From JAEXOD01 sp043805435 (lineage in GTDB: Bacteria > Bacteroidota > Ignavibacteria > Ignavibacteriales > Melioribacteraceae), in NCBI GenBank assembly GCA_043805435.1, contig JAZDHY010000049.1, positions 24,998 through 88,997 on the forward strand: a DNA stretch of 64,000 nt. Direction: 5' to 3'. Positions 52,218-61,949 of the stretch are shown in pieces (the first letter of the stretch is position 1; every line of letters begins with the position of its first letter). Below the pieces are notes generated by a model that saw nothing but the letters and a program-made list of their open reading frames with translations, was not told the DNA's origin and made no database searches. The translations under genes and the position numbers were made by a program.

Positions 52218-52237
52218 TATTTCACCCTTTCAGGGTT
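52218..52237 (-). repeat. REP-like repeat, right inverted copy
   Basis: TATTTCACCCTTTCAGGGTT is the exact reverse complement of 51731-51750 and starts 1 bp after the transposase stop. A further small hairpin ATCCC-TTC-GGGAT lies about 40 bp beyond, near 52276-52288. Confidence 0.85.
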
Positions 52238-52378
52238 CTAATATTCATTATTTATGTGTATGCTATAATAATTACATCCCTTCGGGATTAAAAGATTTAA
52301 GTGACAAAAATTTATTTTAATATTGTTTTGTGAAACATAAAAATCTATTTTATTGCTTTTATATTCAGACTAATTATA

Positions 52379-52410
52379 AAAATGGCTGCCTTAAAAAAGC
52401 AGCCATTTTT
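52379..52410. terminator. Rho-independent terminator of the T9SS carboxypeptidase gene
   Basis: The 11-bp stem AAAATGGCTGC with GCAGCCATTTT encloses a 9-nt A-rich loop. The A/T ends give a T-run on both strands. It lies 22 bp beyond the minus-strand stop at 52433. Confidence 0.88.
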
Positions 52411-52432
52411 GCATCAAACATCCAAACTAATA

Positions 52433-54430
52433 TTATTTAACTAAAATCATTTTATGGCTTGCGGTAAAACGTGTGCCATTATTTCCTTCGGCATTTAATT
52501 TGTAAATATAAACGCCTGCCGATAAACTTTCGGCATTAAAATTTATTTCATGCTTGCCGGAAGTATAAAATTGGCTTGTAATATTCTTGACTTTTTGTCC
52601 AATTAAATTATACAATGTAATTGTAACTTTCGATTCAACAGGTAATGAAAAAGAAATTATTGTTGATGGATTGAATGGATTAGGATAGTTTGCAAATAAC
52701 TTATATTCAAAATTTGCACTAAAATTTACTTCAACATTTTGTGAAAATTTATAAGAACCATCAAAATCTATTTGTTTTAATTTGTAATAATATGTGCCGT
52801 TTGCTGTCAAATTATCAAAATAGCTGTAATTCTTTAGTTCTGTAGTAGTACCATTTCCGGAAACAAAACTTACTTTTTGCCAATCTTGATTTCCTGACTT
52901 TTTGTAGATTTCAAAACCTTTATTATTTGTTTCAGTAGCTGTTGTCCAATTTAATATTGTACCATTTTCAGATGTTTTTGCAGTAAAGGAAGTTAATTCT
53001 ACCGGAACCTGCTCGGTATTAACAAGTTGAATATTTAATAACTTTGTATTTCTATTAGCTACTGTAACGCCGGTAATTGTTTTAGTAACATATTTATTTG
53101 CAGAAACTTTAATAGTATAGGTTCCGGGTGCAATTAAGCGCGAATAAAAACCGGTTTCTGAATCGGAATAAACAAATGAACTATCGGCATTTGTATCATG
53201 AGAATTAATTTCAATTTTGGCACTAACTTTTAAACCTGTTGCTGAATCTGTTACAATTCCTTTTATACCAAATAATGACTGTTCCAAATAATTAAGCAAT
53301 GATCTTTTATTATAATTCCAATAAGTAGGCAACTGAGCTGCGGGAATAAGTTTAGTGTTAGAAATTTCAAAAGTAATTTCTCTACCTTTTTTGAAATATG
53401 TAAAATAATCTTGTCTTCCACCTGCAACTCTATACCAATCGTAACCATTTGTAATACCATTATTAAAACCGGTCATATAACTTGAATTAACTGAGTGACA
53501 AGTATCTGCATATTCGTGCGAGATATATTGGAACCAAAGATCGTCCGGATGAAGGCGAGCCCATGTATCCCATGGATAATTTGCAACTTCTTCGCCACCG
53601 TGGAAATTGGCAGATGCAGAAAAATAATTTGCGGTTGCAATGTTCATCATAATAATTGTTTCAGGCTGCCAAACTTCGCCATCAGGATGAGGTCCGTCTG
53701 CCGGATCGGGAAAATTTCTATTAATATCAACATAATTTGCATTATAGCGAACAGCACCATTAACAGTACTATTACCGGATTTGTAAGTTCCATCGGGATT
53801 TGCAAGAGGATTAATCCATATTTCACAGTTATCCAAAATGTTTTTAATGCGTGGATTTGAATTATACGACGAAAGCAGCGAATCTATTAAACGCAGCATT
53901 AAAACATAACCGGTAGTTTCGTCACCATGCATTGATGAACTATACATAAATTTTGGTTCAGCTTCTTTTTGTGAAACATTTTTACTTAATTTTGCAAAAA
54001 GTATTTTACGTCCGTTTACTGTATTTCCTGCATCAACTATTTGGCATAAACTGCCATAACTTTCCTGGAAAGTATACATCATTTGAACATAAGCTTCATA
54101 AGTTGGATATGTATTCCAGCCTTTACCGGTTTCAAGAAAATCACTGCTCATATCAACTTTACCAACCTCTCCGGGGTGTTTTAATACTTCAATGTTATAA
54201 CCATATTTCAAAAAAGTATCGTATCCTCTTTGATTTGCATAAGCAAAAACATCTTTTCCTTTAACATCATCAATTGAAATTATCGAAGTAATGTTTTTTA
54301 GTTCATTAAAGTCGTTGATTGAAAATTTAAAATAAACTTCACCTTTAGTTTCTAAATAATTCTGTGCATTATATTGCGCAAACATTAATTGCGAAAATAA
54401 AATTGAAAATAGTACAAAAAGTCTTTTCAT
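52433..54430 (-). CDS. Secreted M14 zinc carboxypeptidase with type IX sorting domain
   Basis: This 665-residue protein has a signal peptide (1-19, ending FAQ), then an M14 catalytic domain with the zinc motif HGDE. NPDGTYKS, NRNFP and HGGEEVANYPW follow, and ITFEIS holds the catalytic Glu. A carboxypeptidase regulatory-like beta domain (about 390-465) and a fibronectin-like segment (about 470-570) come next. The C-terminus (about 575-665; NYPNPFNPST, SAGVYIYKL) is a type A T9SS sorting signal. It is therefore exported through type IX secretion and anchored or released at the surface. It is the best taxonomic marker in the window for Bacteroidota/Ignavibacteria. Confidence 0.95.
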   Translation of the reverse strand: MKRLFVLFSILFSQLMFAQYNAQNYLETKGEVYFKFSINDFNELKNITSIISIDDVKGKDVFAYANQRGYDTFLKYGYNIEVLKHPGEVGKVDMSSDFLETGKGWNTYPTYEAYVQMMYTFQESYGSLCQIVDAGNTVNGRKILFAKLSKNVSQKEAEPKFMYSSSMHGDETTGYVLMLRLIDSLLSSYNSNPRIKNILDNCEIWINPLANPDGTYKSGNSTVNGAVRYNANYVDINRNFPDPADGPHPDGEVWQPETIIMMNIATANYFSASANFHGGEEVANYPWDTWARLHPDDLWFQYISHEYADTCHSVNSSYMTGFNNGITNGYDWYRVAGGRQDYFTYFKKGREITFEISNTKLIPAAQLPTYWNYNKRSLLNYLEQSLFGIKGIVTDSATGLKVSAKIEINSHDTNADSSFVYSDSETGFYSRLIAPGTYTIKVSANKYVTKTITGVTVANRNTKLLNIQLVNTEQVPVELTSFTAKTSENGTILNWTTATETNNKGFEIYKKSGNQDWQKVSFVSGNGTTTELKNYSYFDNLTANGTYYYKLKQIDFDGSYKFSQNVEVNFSANFEYKLFANYPNPFNPSTIISFSLPVESKVTITLYNLIGQKVKNITSQFYTSGKHEINFNAESLSAGVYIYKLNAEGNNGTRFTASHKMILVK

Positions 54431-54738
54431 AATTTAACCATATAAATTTTTAAATAACAAAGAAATTTCCGAAAAAATGATGTAAAATTCAACCTAAATA
54501 TCTTGTTTAATAATATTTATATCCATTTATATTAAAAAATAAATAAAAAGGGAGTTGTTTTTTCAAATAATTCATCAAATTTGGTTGATAAAAAACAATT
54601 ATTGATTTATTCAATTGGCAGGTTGTTTGGGGAAAATATTAAAATACATAATTTTTTTTGAAGTAGTTTAAGAGATTTTTTTTGGCATTAAAAACATCAT
54701 GCAAAAGTCATTTAGGTTTCTAAAATAAGTTTTGGAAG
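54431..54738. other. 308-bp gap with no recognisable gene
   Basis: Very AT-rich sequence between two minus-strand genes. It must hold the promoter of the carboxypeptidase gene and the 3' end of the helicase transcript. I see no ORF with family character, no terminator with a convincing stem and no repeat. Confidence 0.5.
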
Positions 54739-56742
54739 TTATTCGGATTCTTCGGCAATAATCCAGTTTTCTATTAAATTTTCGCTTATATCGGAAATAA
54801 AACGTGACGGTTTTGAAAATGAAACACCGGAAAAACGATCGAATACATAATTTGGGTATGAAATGAATAAATTTTGTTTTGCCCTAGTAGTTGCCACGTA
54901 CATTAATCTTCTTTCCTCTTCAAGTTGTTCTTCTTTTTCCAAGGATAAAGCGGAAGGGAAAAAACCTTCCAATGCATGAATAATAAAAACTGAATGCCAT
55001 TCAAGTCCTTTTGCCGAATGTATGGTTGAAAGAGTTAATAATTCATCATCTTTGTCTTCACCGTCAACATCTATTATACTGTCACGCGGAGGTTCCAACA
55101 CCATATCGGAAAGGAAACTATCGGTACTTCTATATCGTTCTGAAATTGAACTTAAAATTTCCAAATCTTTCCTTCTTTTATGAAAATCGTCATACTTTAC
55201 TTCAAATATTGGAGTGTAATAATTTATTATCAATTGTAATTTTTCAGTAGGGGAGTATATTTTAGAATTTAGCGAATAAAAAAGAGCAAAAAGGTTGTAA
55301 ATTTTATCGTTTATATTTTTGCTGTTTATTTTTTCGGGATGTGCTGAAAAATTAATAGAAAGGGTAGTAATATCATTCATTATTGCCTGGGCTTTTTTAG
55401 GTCCAATGCCTTCATGCAATAATAATACCCTGTACCAACTTATAAAATCTTTTATGTTTGCCGATATTCGTAAAAAAGCTAAAATATCTTTAATATGTGC
55501 AGTTTCAATAAATTTAATTCCCCCAATTTTAATAAAGGGGATTCCGGCTTTTGCAAGTTCAAGTTCAAGATCAAATGAAAAATATGAAGACCTGAATAAA
55601 ACAGCAATATCATTAAGTTGTATCCCGCTTTCACGAATTTCCAAAATCTGATTAACAATAAAACGGGATTGAATGTTTTCATTTTTTGCTGCAATTATAA
55701 CAGGTAGTTCACCGGCACTTCTTTTTGTATAAAGTACTTTATCAAACTTAATAAAAGATTGTTTAATTATGTAGTTTGTAAAATCTAAAATAGCCTGAGT
55801 ACTTCTATAGTTCTCTTCAAGTTTTATAATTTTTACATTATTAAATAATTTTGGAAAATTAAGAATATTTGCAACATCGGCACCTCTAAATGAATAAATG
55901 GATTGAGAATCGTCGCCAACAACCATAATGTTATTATTAAAACGTGCCAAGTTTTGTACAATTTTTGCCTGTAAATAATTGGTATCCTGATATTCATCAA
56001 CCATAACAAATTTAATAGTATTTAAAAAGAAGCGGCTTAAAAAATCATCCGATTCTAAAAATCGATTAAGTTGAATTAATAAATCATCATAATCCAAAAG
56101 ACTGTTTTTTTGTTTGTATTGCTTAAATAACTCAAAGATATTTAATATTTGGTTAGTATGGTCTTTAAAATGAGGATATTCTTTTGCAATTATTTCAGGA
56201 ATCGGTTTGTCTGTGTTTAAGCTAAGGCTAAAAATTTTATAAATTGTTTCTTTTTTAGGAAATCGTTTATCGGTAACATTTAGTTTTAATTGAGCACGAA
56301 TAAAATTAATAATATCTTGGCAATCACCCTGATCTAAAATTGTAAACGATGGATCAAGTTCAATTGATTTGGCATACTTGCGCAGGGTAATATTTGCAAA
56401 AGAATGAAATGTGCCCCCATTTATTTTAGAGCAGCGGGTATCTAACAACAAAGAAGCCCTGCTTAACATTTCTTGAGCTGCTTTGCGTGTAAAAGTTAAT
56501 AATAATATACTTTTAGGGTCGTTACCTAATTCAATTAGTCTTGCTACTCTATAAACTAATGCTCTGGTTTTACCGGTACCGGCACCGGCAATTAATAAAT
56601 ATTGGCCATCAATAGATTTTACAGCTTCAAATTGTGCGGGATTTAATAAATTTTCATAGTCAATTGAAAATGACTTATGAACAGGTACATTTTCAATTGA
56701 CTTAATGTTTGTTAATTTTTTTATTATAATATTTTTTGGCAT
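54739..56742 (-). CDS. UvrD/PcrA-family ATP-dependent DNA helicase
   Basis: This 667-residue SF1A helicase has the Q-motif segment NPAQFEAV, Walker A AGAGTGKT (52-59), motif Ia TFTRKAAQEM and Walker B VMVDEYQDTN. GDDSQSIYSFRGA, LEENYRST and the late TIHSAKGLEW and YVATTRAKQNL complete the set. It translocates 3' to 5' on single-stranded DNA in repair or replication restart. It is slightly shorter than classical UvrD or PcrA, with no long C-terminal tail. The start overlaps the upstream gene by 19 bp. Confidence 0.93.
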   Translation of the reverse strand: MPKNIIIKKLTNIKSIENVPVHKSFSIDYENLLNPAQFEAVKSIDGQYLLIAGAGTGKTRALVYRVARLIELGNDPKSILLLTFTRKAAQEMLSRASLLLDTRCSKINGGTFHSFANITLRKYAKSIELDPSFTILDQGDCQDIINFIRAQLKLNVTDKRFPKKETIYKIFSLSLNTDKPIPEIIAKEYPHFKDHTNQILNIFELFKQYKQKNSLLDYDDLLIQLNRFLESDDFLSRFFLNTIKFVMVDEYQDTNYLQAKIVQNLARFNNNIMVVGDDSQSIYSFRGADVANILNFPKLFNNVKIIKLEENYRSTQAILDFTNYIIKQSFIKFDKVLYTKRSAGELPVIIAAKNENIQSRFIVNQILEIRESGIQLNDIAVLFRSSYFSFDLELELAKAGIPFIKIGGIKFIETAHIKDILAFLRISANIKDFISWYRVLLLHEGIGPKKAQAIMNDITTLSINFSAHPEKINSKNINDKIYNLFALFYSLNSKIYSPTEKLQLIINYYTPIFEVKYDDFHKRRKDLEILSSISERYRSTDSFLSDMVLEPPRDSIIDVDGEDKDDELLTLSTIHSAKGLEWHSVFIIHALEGFFPSALSLEKEEQLEEERRLMYVATTRAKQNLFISYPNYVFDRFSGVSFSKPSRFISDISENLIENWIIAEESE

Positions 56743-57266
56743 TTTTTTCTTAATGCTAAAGGCTTAGCCAAAATTTCTGAAACAACTATATAATTGCGTA
56801 AAGACTGATGGTTAAAAAGTTGATGTTTTATTTGATTAGTGCTATCTGCAAATAAATTCGTCTCATTTTTTAGTTGTCCGGGTTTTTGTTTTGCAAAAGT
56901 TGGAATACCGGAATCTAATTTCTTTTTCCTTTCATATTTTTCTATTAAACTTTCTTCAGAATTGATTATTGGTGAATTACCTAAAGTTGTTCTGTCAAAT
57001 GTACGTTTATCCTGGTAATTATCCTTTTTACCGAGTGTTGCCGAAACATAGTTGTTTAACTTTTTAGGAACAGGTTTATTAGTTTGAGTCCTTAACTTAA
57101 AAATATCATCAAGAGAATCGGGAACTGAATAATTATCATCAACTTTTATTTTTGGCGAATCCGAAGATGGAACAGTTGTTCCACCTTTTTTTTTCTTTTT
57201 AAACATTTCGCTTAAAAAACTTATAATAAAAATTATTGCTACCAAATATTCAACAAGATTATCCAT
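56724..57266 (-). CDS. Membrane-anchored protein of unknown function
   Basis: This 180-residue protein has one N-terminal helix (about 4-22) followed at once by a Lys-rich stretch (FKKKKKGG), so the rest should be cytoplasmic. A long polar region to about 140 is probably disordered, and a short conserved-looking end (LRNYIVVSEILAKPLALR) may be a binding helix. I recognise no family. It overlaps floA by 8 bp on one side and the helicase gene by 19 bp on the other, so it is translationally coupled to both. A role at FloA membrane domains is possible by position alone. Confidence 0.65.
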   Translation of the reverse strand: MDNLVEYLVAIIFIISFLSEMFKKKKKGGTTVPSSDSPKIKVDDNYSVPDSLDDIFKLRTQTNKPVPKKLNNYVSATLGKKDNYQDKRTFDRTTLGNSPIINSEESLIEKYERKKKLDSGIPTFAKQKPGQLKNETNLFADSTNQIKHQLFNHQSLRNYIVVSEILAKPLALRKKCQKIL

Positions 57267-58254
57267 TTTTATCTTTACCTTTTTCTACATCAGGTTTAGC
57301 TATTGAAGTGCGCATTTCCGTATCTGCTTGAATATTCCTTAATTGATAATAATCCATTATACCAAGATTCCCGGTTCTAAAAGCTTCAGCAATTGCATGA
57401 GGTACTTCAGATTCTGCTTCAACTACTTTTGCACGCATTCTTGCAACTTCAGCAATCATTTCCTGTTCAAGTGCTACTGCGGCAGCTCTTCTTTCTTCTG
57501 CTTTTGCGCGGGCAACTTTTAAATCTGCTTCTGCTTGATCGGCTTGTAATATTGCACCAATATTACTGCCAACATCTACATCGGCAATATCAATTGATAA
57601 AATTTCAAAAGCTGTTCCGGCATCAAGTCCTTTTGCTAAAACGCTTTTAGATATATTATCAGGGTTTTCTAAAACTTCTTTATGTGATGCAGAAGTACCA
57701 ATTGTAGAAACAATACCTTCTCCAACTCGAGCTAAAATTGTTGCTTCTCCAGCTCCACCAACTAATCTTTCCAGATTTGCACGAACTGTAATTCTTGCAA
57801 CTGCTCTTAACTGAATACCATCTTTTGCAACACCCGAAACAAGTGGAGTTTCAATTACTTTAGGTATTACAGACATTTTTACTGCGTCTAAAACATCGCG
57901 ACCGGCCAAATCAATAGCAGCGGCACGTTCAAACGATAAATCTAAATTGGCTTTATTTGCAGAAATTAACGCATTAATGACGTTATTTACATTGCCACCG
58001 GCCAAATAATGAGCTTCAAGTTTACCTAGTTCAAGAGCTATTCCAGCTTTTGTGGCCGTTATTTGACTTCTAATAATTACTGTGGGTGGTACTTTTCTTA
58101 AACGCATTCCAACTAAATCTTTAAATATTTTTACCTGAACACCGGAAAAATATGCTGTAATAAACAAACCTATTGGCACGTAATAAGTAAACATAATTAA
58201 AAATAGAAATACGCCAAAAATAATAAGAATTGAAACACCTTGTATTGCTTCCAT
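57259..58254 (-). CDS. floA: Flotillin-like protein FloA
   Basis: This 331-residue protein begins with a hydrophobic hairpin (about 5-40). An SPFH-like domain follows, with the family-specific PPTVIIRSQITATKAGI, GRDVLDAVKMSVIPKVIETP and a coiled coil of Ala/Glu repeats (QAEADLKVARAKAEERRAAAVALEQEM). FloA forms functional membrane microdomains. Its usual partner, an NfeD protein, is encoded about 41 kb away at 15313. Promoter signals should be in the 259-bp divergent gap before clpC. Confidence 0.94.
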   Translation of the reverse strand: MEAIQGVSILIIFGVFLFLIMFTYYVPIGLFITAYFSGVQVKIFKDLVGMRLRKVPPTVIIRSQITATKAGIALELGKLEAHYLAGGNVNNVINALISANKANLDLSFERAAAIDLAGRDVLDAVKMSVIPKVIETPLVSGVAKDGIQLRAVARITVRANLERLVGGAGEATILARVGEGIVSTIGTSASHKEVLENPDNISKSVLAKGLDAGTAFEILSIDIADVDVGSNIGAILQADQAEADLKVARAKAEERRAAAVALEQEMIAEVARMRAKVVEAESEVPHAIAEAFRTGNLGIMDYYQLRNIQADTEMRTSIAKPDVEKGKDKNG

Positions 58255-58513
58255 ACTGGCTCCTTGATTTATATCATTTGTTGTAAAAATTTTTAATATT
58301 TAATTTTATGATTTACTATATTGTTATTATAAATATTACAAATTTGGGAAATTATATTATATAATGTACAAAAATTTAAATGATTTTTTTGTAAATTCAA
58401 AATATAATATTTATTTATATTAAAATTAGTGGTAATAAAATTTGTATTTTAACTATTTGAAACAATTTGTATAATTATTGTGTTAGATATTGAAAAACTG
58501 AGGTAAACAGACT

Positions 58514-61054
58514 ATGGATGGAAATTTTTCGGATAGAGTTCAGGACGTGATAAGATTAAGTCGTGAAGAGGCTTTAAGACTTGGGCACGATTACATAGGA
58601 ACTGAACACCTGCTTTTAGGCATTATAAGAGAAGGGCAGGGAGTAGCCATAAAAATATTAAAGAATCTTGATTGTGACTTAATAAAAATTAAAAAAGCTG
58701 TTGAAGATTTAGTTCGTACTGGCGGCGGTACTTTAACAATTGGTAATATTCCTTTAACAAAACAAGCTGAAAAAGTATTACGAATTACACAAAATGAAGC
58801 AAAACTATTTAAATCGGATATAATTGGAACAGAACATGTTTTATTATCATTATTAAGAGACGAAGAAAATATTGCTACACAAGTATTAAACCAATTTAAC
58901 GTTTCCTACGAAAGCACAAAAGCAGAGTTATTTAATATTTTAAGCAGTAAATCTGCCGATAAAACAAGTAGTACTCCGTTTGGTGCAACTAAAAAGATTG
59001 AAAAGACTAAAACTCCTGTTTTAGATAATTTTGGTCGTGATCTAACCAAACTGGCAATTGAAGATAAATTAGATCCTGTTATTGGGCGAGAAAAAGAAAT
59101 TGAAAGAGTAGCGCAAGTATTAAGTAGAAGAAAAAAGAATAATCCGGTTTTAATTGGTGAACCCGGTGTTGGCAAAACAGCAATTGCCGAAGGTTTAGCC
59201 CTTAAAATAGTACTTAGAAAGGTTCCAAGGATATTACAGGATAAACGTGTAGTTACGTTAGATTTGGCCGGACTTGTTGCCGGAACAAAATATCGCGGAC
59301 AGTTTGAAGAACGAATGAAAGCCTTAATGAATGAGTTGGAAAAAGCTGAAGATGTAATTTTATTTATTGATGAATTACATACTATTGTTGGTGCCGGTGG
59401 TGCTTCCGGTTCTTTGGATGCTTCAAATATGTTTAAACCTGCTTTGGCACGTGGTGATATACAATGTATTGGAGCTACTACACTTGATGAATACCGCAAA
59501 TTTATTGAAACAGATGGTGCTTTGGATAGACGTTTCCAGAAAGTAATGGTTGATCCTCCATCCGTTGACGAGACAATTCAAATTTTAGATAGTATTAAAT
59601 TTAAATATGAAGAACATCATCATGTTAAATATTCAAAAGATGCAATTATTTCGTGTGTTAGATTGAGCGATAGATATATTACCGATAGGCATTTTCCTGA
59701 TAAAGCCATTGATGTATTAGATGAGGCAGGTTCACGTGTTCATATGGGACATCTGACTGTTTCTGATGATATTGTTAAGCTTGAAGAAGAACTTGAAAAA
59801 GTTAGGCAATTTAAAATATTAGTTGTTAAACAACAGGATTATGAAGAAGCCGCAAGGTTGCGCGATAGAGAACGTAATATTCAAACTGATTTGGAAAACG
59901 CAAAAAAAGAATGGGAATTAAAAACCAAAGAATTGGTTTATGATGTCAGCGAAGAAGATATTGGTATTGTTGTTTCCATGATGACCGGAATTCCTGTTAC
60001 CAGAGTTGTTCAGGCTGAATCCGACAAATTGATGAAAATGGAAGAATTTTTATCTTCTCGAATAATTGGTCAGGAAGAAGCTGTTAAAAAGTTAACTAAA
60101 GCCATACGAAGAGCAAGAGCAGGATTAAAAAACAGGAACAGACCTATTGGAAGTTTTATCTTTTTAGGTCCAACCGGAGTTGGAAAAACGGAACTTGCCA
60201 AAGTTTTATCAAGATATTTGTTTGATAGCGATGAATCTTTGGTAAGAATTGATATGAGCGAATATATGGAAAAATATTCGGTTTCGCGTTTGGTAGGTGC
60301 ACCTCCGGGATATGTTGGTTATGAAGAAGGTGGACAGCTTACAGAAAAAGTAAGAAGAAAACCGTATTCGGTTGTACTTCTTGATGAAATTGAAAAAGCA
60401 CATCCTGATGTGTTTAATATTCTTTTACAGGTATTGGATGATGGATTATTAACCGATAGCTTAGGTCGTAAAGTTAATTTTAAGAATACAATTATTATTA
60501 TGACTTCTAATGTTGGAACCAGAGAAATTAAAACGACCGGAGCATTTGGATTTGGTTCGGATAACGAACATGATAAATATGAAAGTTTGAAAAATACAGT
60601 ACAAGATGCAATGAAAAGACTTTTTAATCCTGAATTTATAAACAGAGTTGATGATACAATTGTATTTAGAAATTTGGAAAAAGTGGATATTAAAAAAATA
60701 ATCAAAATTGAAATAAATGATTTAATTAAAAATATCCGTGAAAATAAAATGGAATTGCACCTTGACGAATCTGCTGAGGAGTTTTTAGCTGATAAAGGAT
60801 TTGATCCAAAATTTGGTGCTCGCCCATTAAAACGCGCTATTCAAAGATACCTTGAAGATCCGCTTGCGGAAGAAATTATTTTAGGTACTTTTAAAGAAGG
60901 TGCAAAAATATTAATTAAACATAAGGCCGGTACTGAGGAAATTTATTTTGTTGAATATCCTGAACAAAATTTATTGGATGAAACAATAAAAGATAATCCG
61001 TTGAAACTAACGGCCGGAAGCGATGATGAGATAAATACTTCTGATTCTAACTAA
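58514..61054 (+). CDS. clpC: ATP-dependent Clp protease ATPase subunit ClpC
   Basis: This 846-residue protein has an N-terminal double Clp_N repeat (1-145) and a first AAA+ module with Walker A GEPGVGKT at about 215. A UVR-type middle motif lies near 440 (QQDYEEAARLRDRE). The second AAA+ module has GPTGVGKT at about 552, and a D2-small domain ends the protein. The short middle domain with UVR separates it from ClpB. It unfolds proteins for ClpP. No ctsR, mcsA or mcsB genes flank it, so Bacillus-type regulation is not indicated. Confidence 0.96.
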   Translation: MDGNFSDRVQDVIRLSREEALRLGHDYIGTEHLLLGIIREGQGVAIKILKNLDCDLIKIKKAVEDLVRTGGGTLTIGNIPLTKQAEKVLRITQNEAKLFKSDIIGTEHVLLSLLRDEENIATQVLNQFNVSYESTKAELFNILSSKSADKTSSTPFGATKKIEKTKTPVLDNFGRDLTKLAIEDKLDPVIGREKEIERVAQVLSRRKKNNPVLIGEPGVGKTAIAEGLALKIVLRKVPRILQDKRVVTLDLAGLVAGTKYRGQFEERMKALMNELEKAEDVILFIDELHTIVGAGGASGSLDASNMFKPALARGDIQCIGATTLDEYRKFIETDGALDRRFQKVMVDPPSVDETIQILDSIKFKYEEHHHVKYSKDAIISCVRLSDRYITDRHFPDKAIDVLDEAGSRVHMGHLTVSDDIVKLEEELEKVRQFKILVVKQQDYEEAARLRDRERNIQTDLENAKKEWELKTKELVYDVSEEDIGIVVSMMTGIPVTRVVQAESDKLMKMEEFLSSRIIGQEEAVKKLTKAIRRARAGLKNRNRPIGSFIFLGPTGVGKTELAKVLSRYLFDSDESLVRIDMSEYMEKYSVSRLVGAPPGYVGYEEGGQLTEKVRRKPYSVVLLDEIEKAHPDVFNILLQVLDDGLLTDSLGRKVNFKNTIIIMTSNVGTREIKTTGAFGFGSDNEHDKYESLKNTVQDAMKRLFNPEFINRVDDTIVFRNLEKVDIKKIIKIEINDLIKNIRENKMELHLDESAEEFLADKGFDPKFGARPLKRAIQRYLEDPLAEEIILGTFKEGAKILIKHKAGTEEIYFVEYPEQNLLDETIKDNPLKLTAGSDDEINTSDSN

Positions 61055-61069
61055 ATATTGTAGTATTAT

Positions 61070-61348
61070 ATGAAAAAACTTTCGGATGCAGAAATATTTG
61101 ATTTAACAAATACACATCAAGATTGGATTTTTCATGGCTTTTCTTTGGAAAAGAAATTTAAATTTGTAAATTTTTTTGAGGCATTGAGTTTTGTTGTAAA
61201 AGTTGGAATGTTAGCTGAAAAAGTTGAACACCACCCTGATATTTGTTTATTTTCATATAATCAGGTTAGTATAAAAACCTGTACTCATCAAGTTGGAGGT
61301 TTAACTATGAAAGATATTGAATTAATTATACAAATTGATAATATATAG
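61070..61348 (+). CDS. 4a-hydroxytetrahydrobiopterin dehydratase (PCD/DCoH family)
   Basis: This 92-residue protein has the pterin-carbinolamine dehydratase core AEKVEHHPDICL and the later VSIKTCTHQVGGLTMKD, with the three active-site His. The enzyme recycles pterin cofactor after aromatic amino-acid hydroxylation; many bacterial copies have no hydroxylase nearby and may serve other pterin chemistry. It starts 15 bp after clpC and ends just before pyrE. Confidence 0.9.
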   Translation: MKKLSDAEIFDLTNTHQDWIFHGFSLEKKFKFVNFFEALSFVVKVGMLAEKVEHHPDICLFSYNQVSIKTCTHQVGGLTMKDIELIIQIDNI

Positions 61349-61356
61349 GATTTTTG

Positions 61357-61935
61357 ATGAATACTAAATCTAATTATGAAATTTTTATTGAAACAAGTGC
61401 CCTTTTGGAAGGGCATTTTTTATTAACTTCGGGCAGGCATAGCAACCAATATTTCCAATGTGCAAAAGTTTTGCAATTTCCAAATAAAACGGAAATTGTA
61501 TGTAAAACTATTGCTGATTTTTTTAGGAATTATAATATTGATACTGTTTTATCGCCGGCACTTGGTGGAATTATTGTTGGTCAGGAAGTAGCAAGGCAGT
61601 TAAACAAAAAATCAATTTTTGCCGAACGAGAAGATGCTAAATTAACTTTACGCAGAGGTTTTAGTTTATCTGAAAACGAAAATGTGTTGATTTGCGAAGA
61701 TGTTGTAACTACGGGCGGATCAGTTTTTGAATTGATTAATATTGTTAAAAACAGTAAAGCTAATCTTGTTGGTGTTGGAATGATTGTGGATAGAAGCAAT
61801 GGTAAAGTAAATTTCGGAGTGCCGCAGGTTAGTTCGGTACAACTTGAAGTTGTTTCGTACATTGCTGAAGAATGTCCTTTATGCAGACAAAATATTGAAT
61901 TAGTAAAACCCGGTTCAAGAAAAATAATTAAATAA
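61357..61935 (+). CDS. pyrE: Orotate phosphoribosyltransferase
   Basis: This 192-residue protein has HFLLTSGRHSNQYFQC at the front, SPALGGIIVGQEVAR, AEREDAKLTLRRGF and the PRPP motif VLICEDVVTTGGS. It makes orotidine-5'-phosphate in pyrimidine synthesis. The length and the C-terminal ECPLC fit the longer PyrE type. I use the ATG at 61357; an in-frame TTG lies just before it. No pyrF is adjacent. Confidence 0.94.
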   Translation: MNTKSNYEIFIETSALLEGHFLLTSGRHSNQYFQCAKVLQFPNKTEIVCKTIADFFRNYNIDTVLSPALGGIIVGQEVARQLNKKSIFAEREDAKLTLRRGFSLSENENVLICEDVVTTGGSVFELINIVKNSKANLVGVGMIVDRSNGKVNFGVPQVSSVQLEVVSYIAEECPLCRQNIELVKPGSRKIIK

Positions 61936-61949
61936 CAAATGGTATTATT

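Noticed and set aside
53495..53860. 121-residue Cys/Ile-rich plus-strand ORF
   Set aside because: It is antisense to the zinc carboxypeptidase catalytic domain; its composition (ICI, IIC repeats) is a frame shadow.
58906..59499. 197-residue minus-strand ORF inside clpC
   Set aside because: It lies antisense to the conserved first AAA+ module; its Ser/Leu-rich composition is the mirror of clpC codons.
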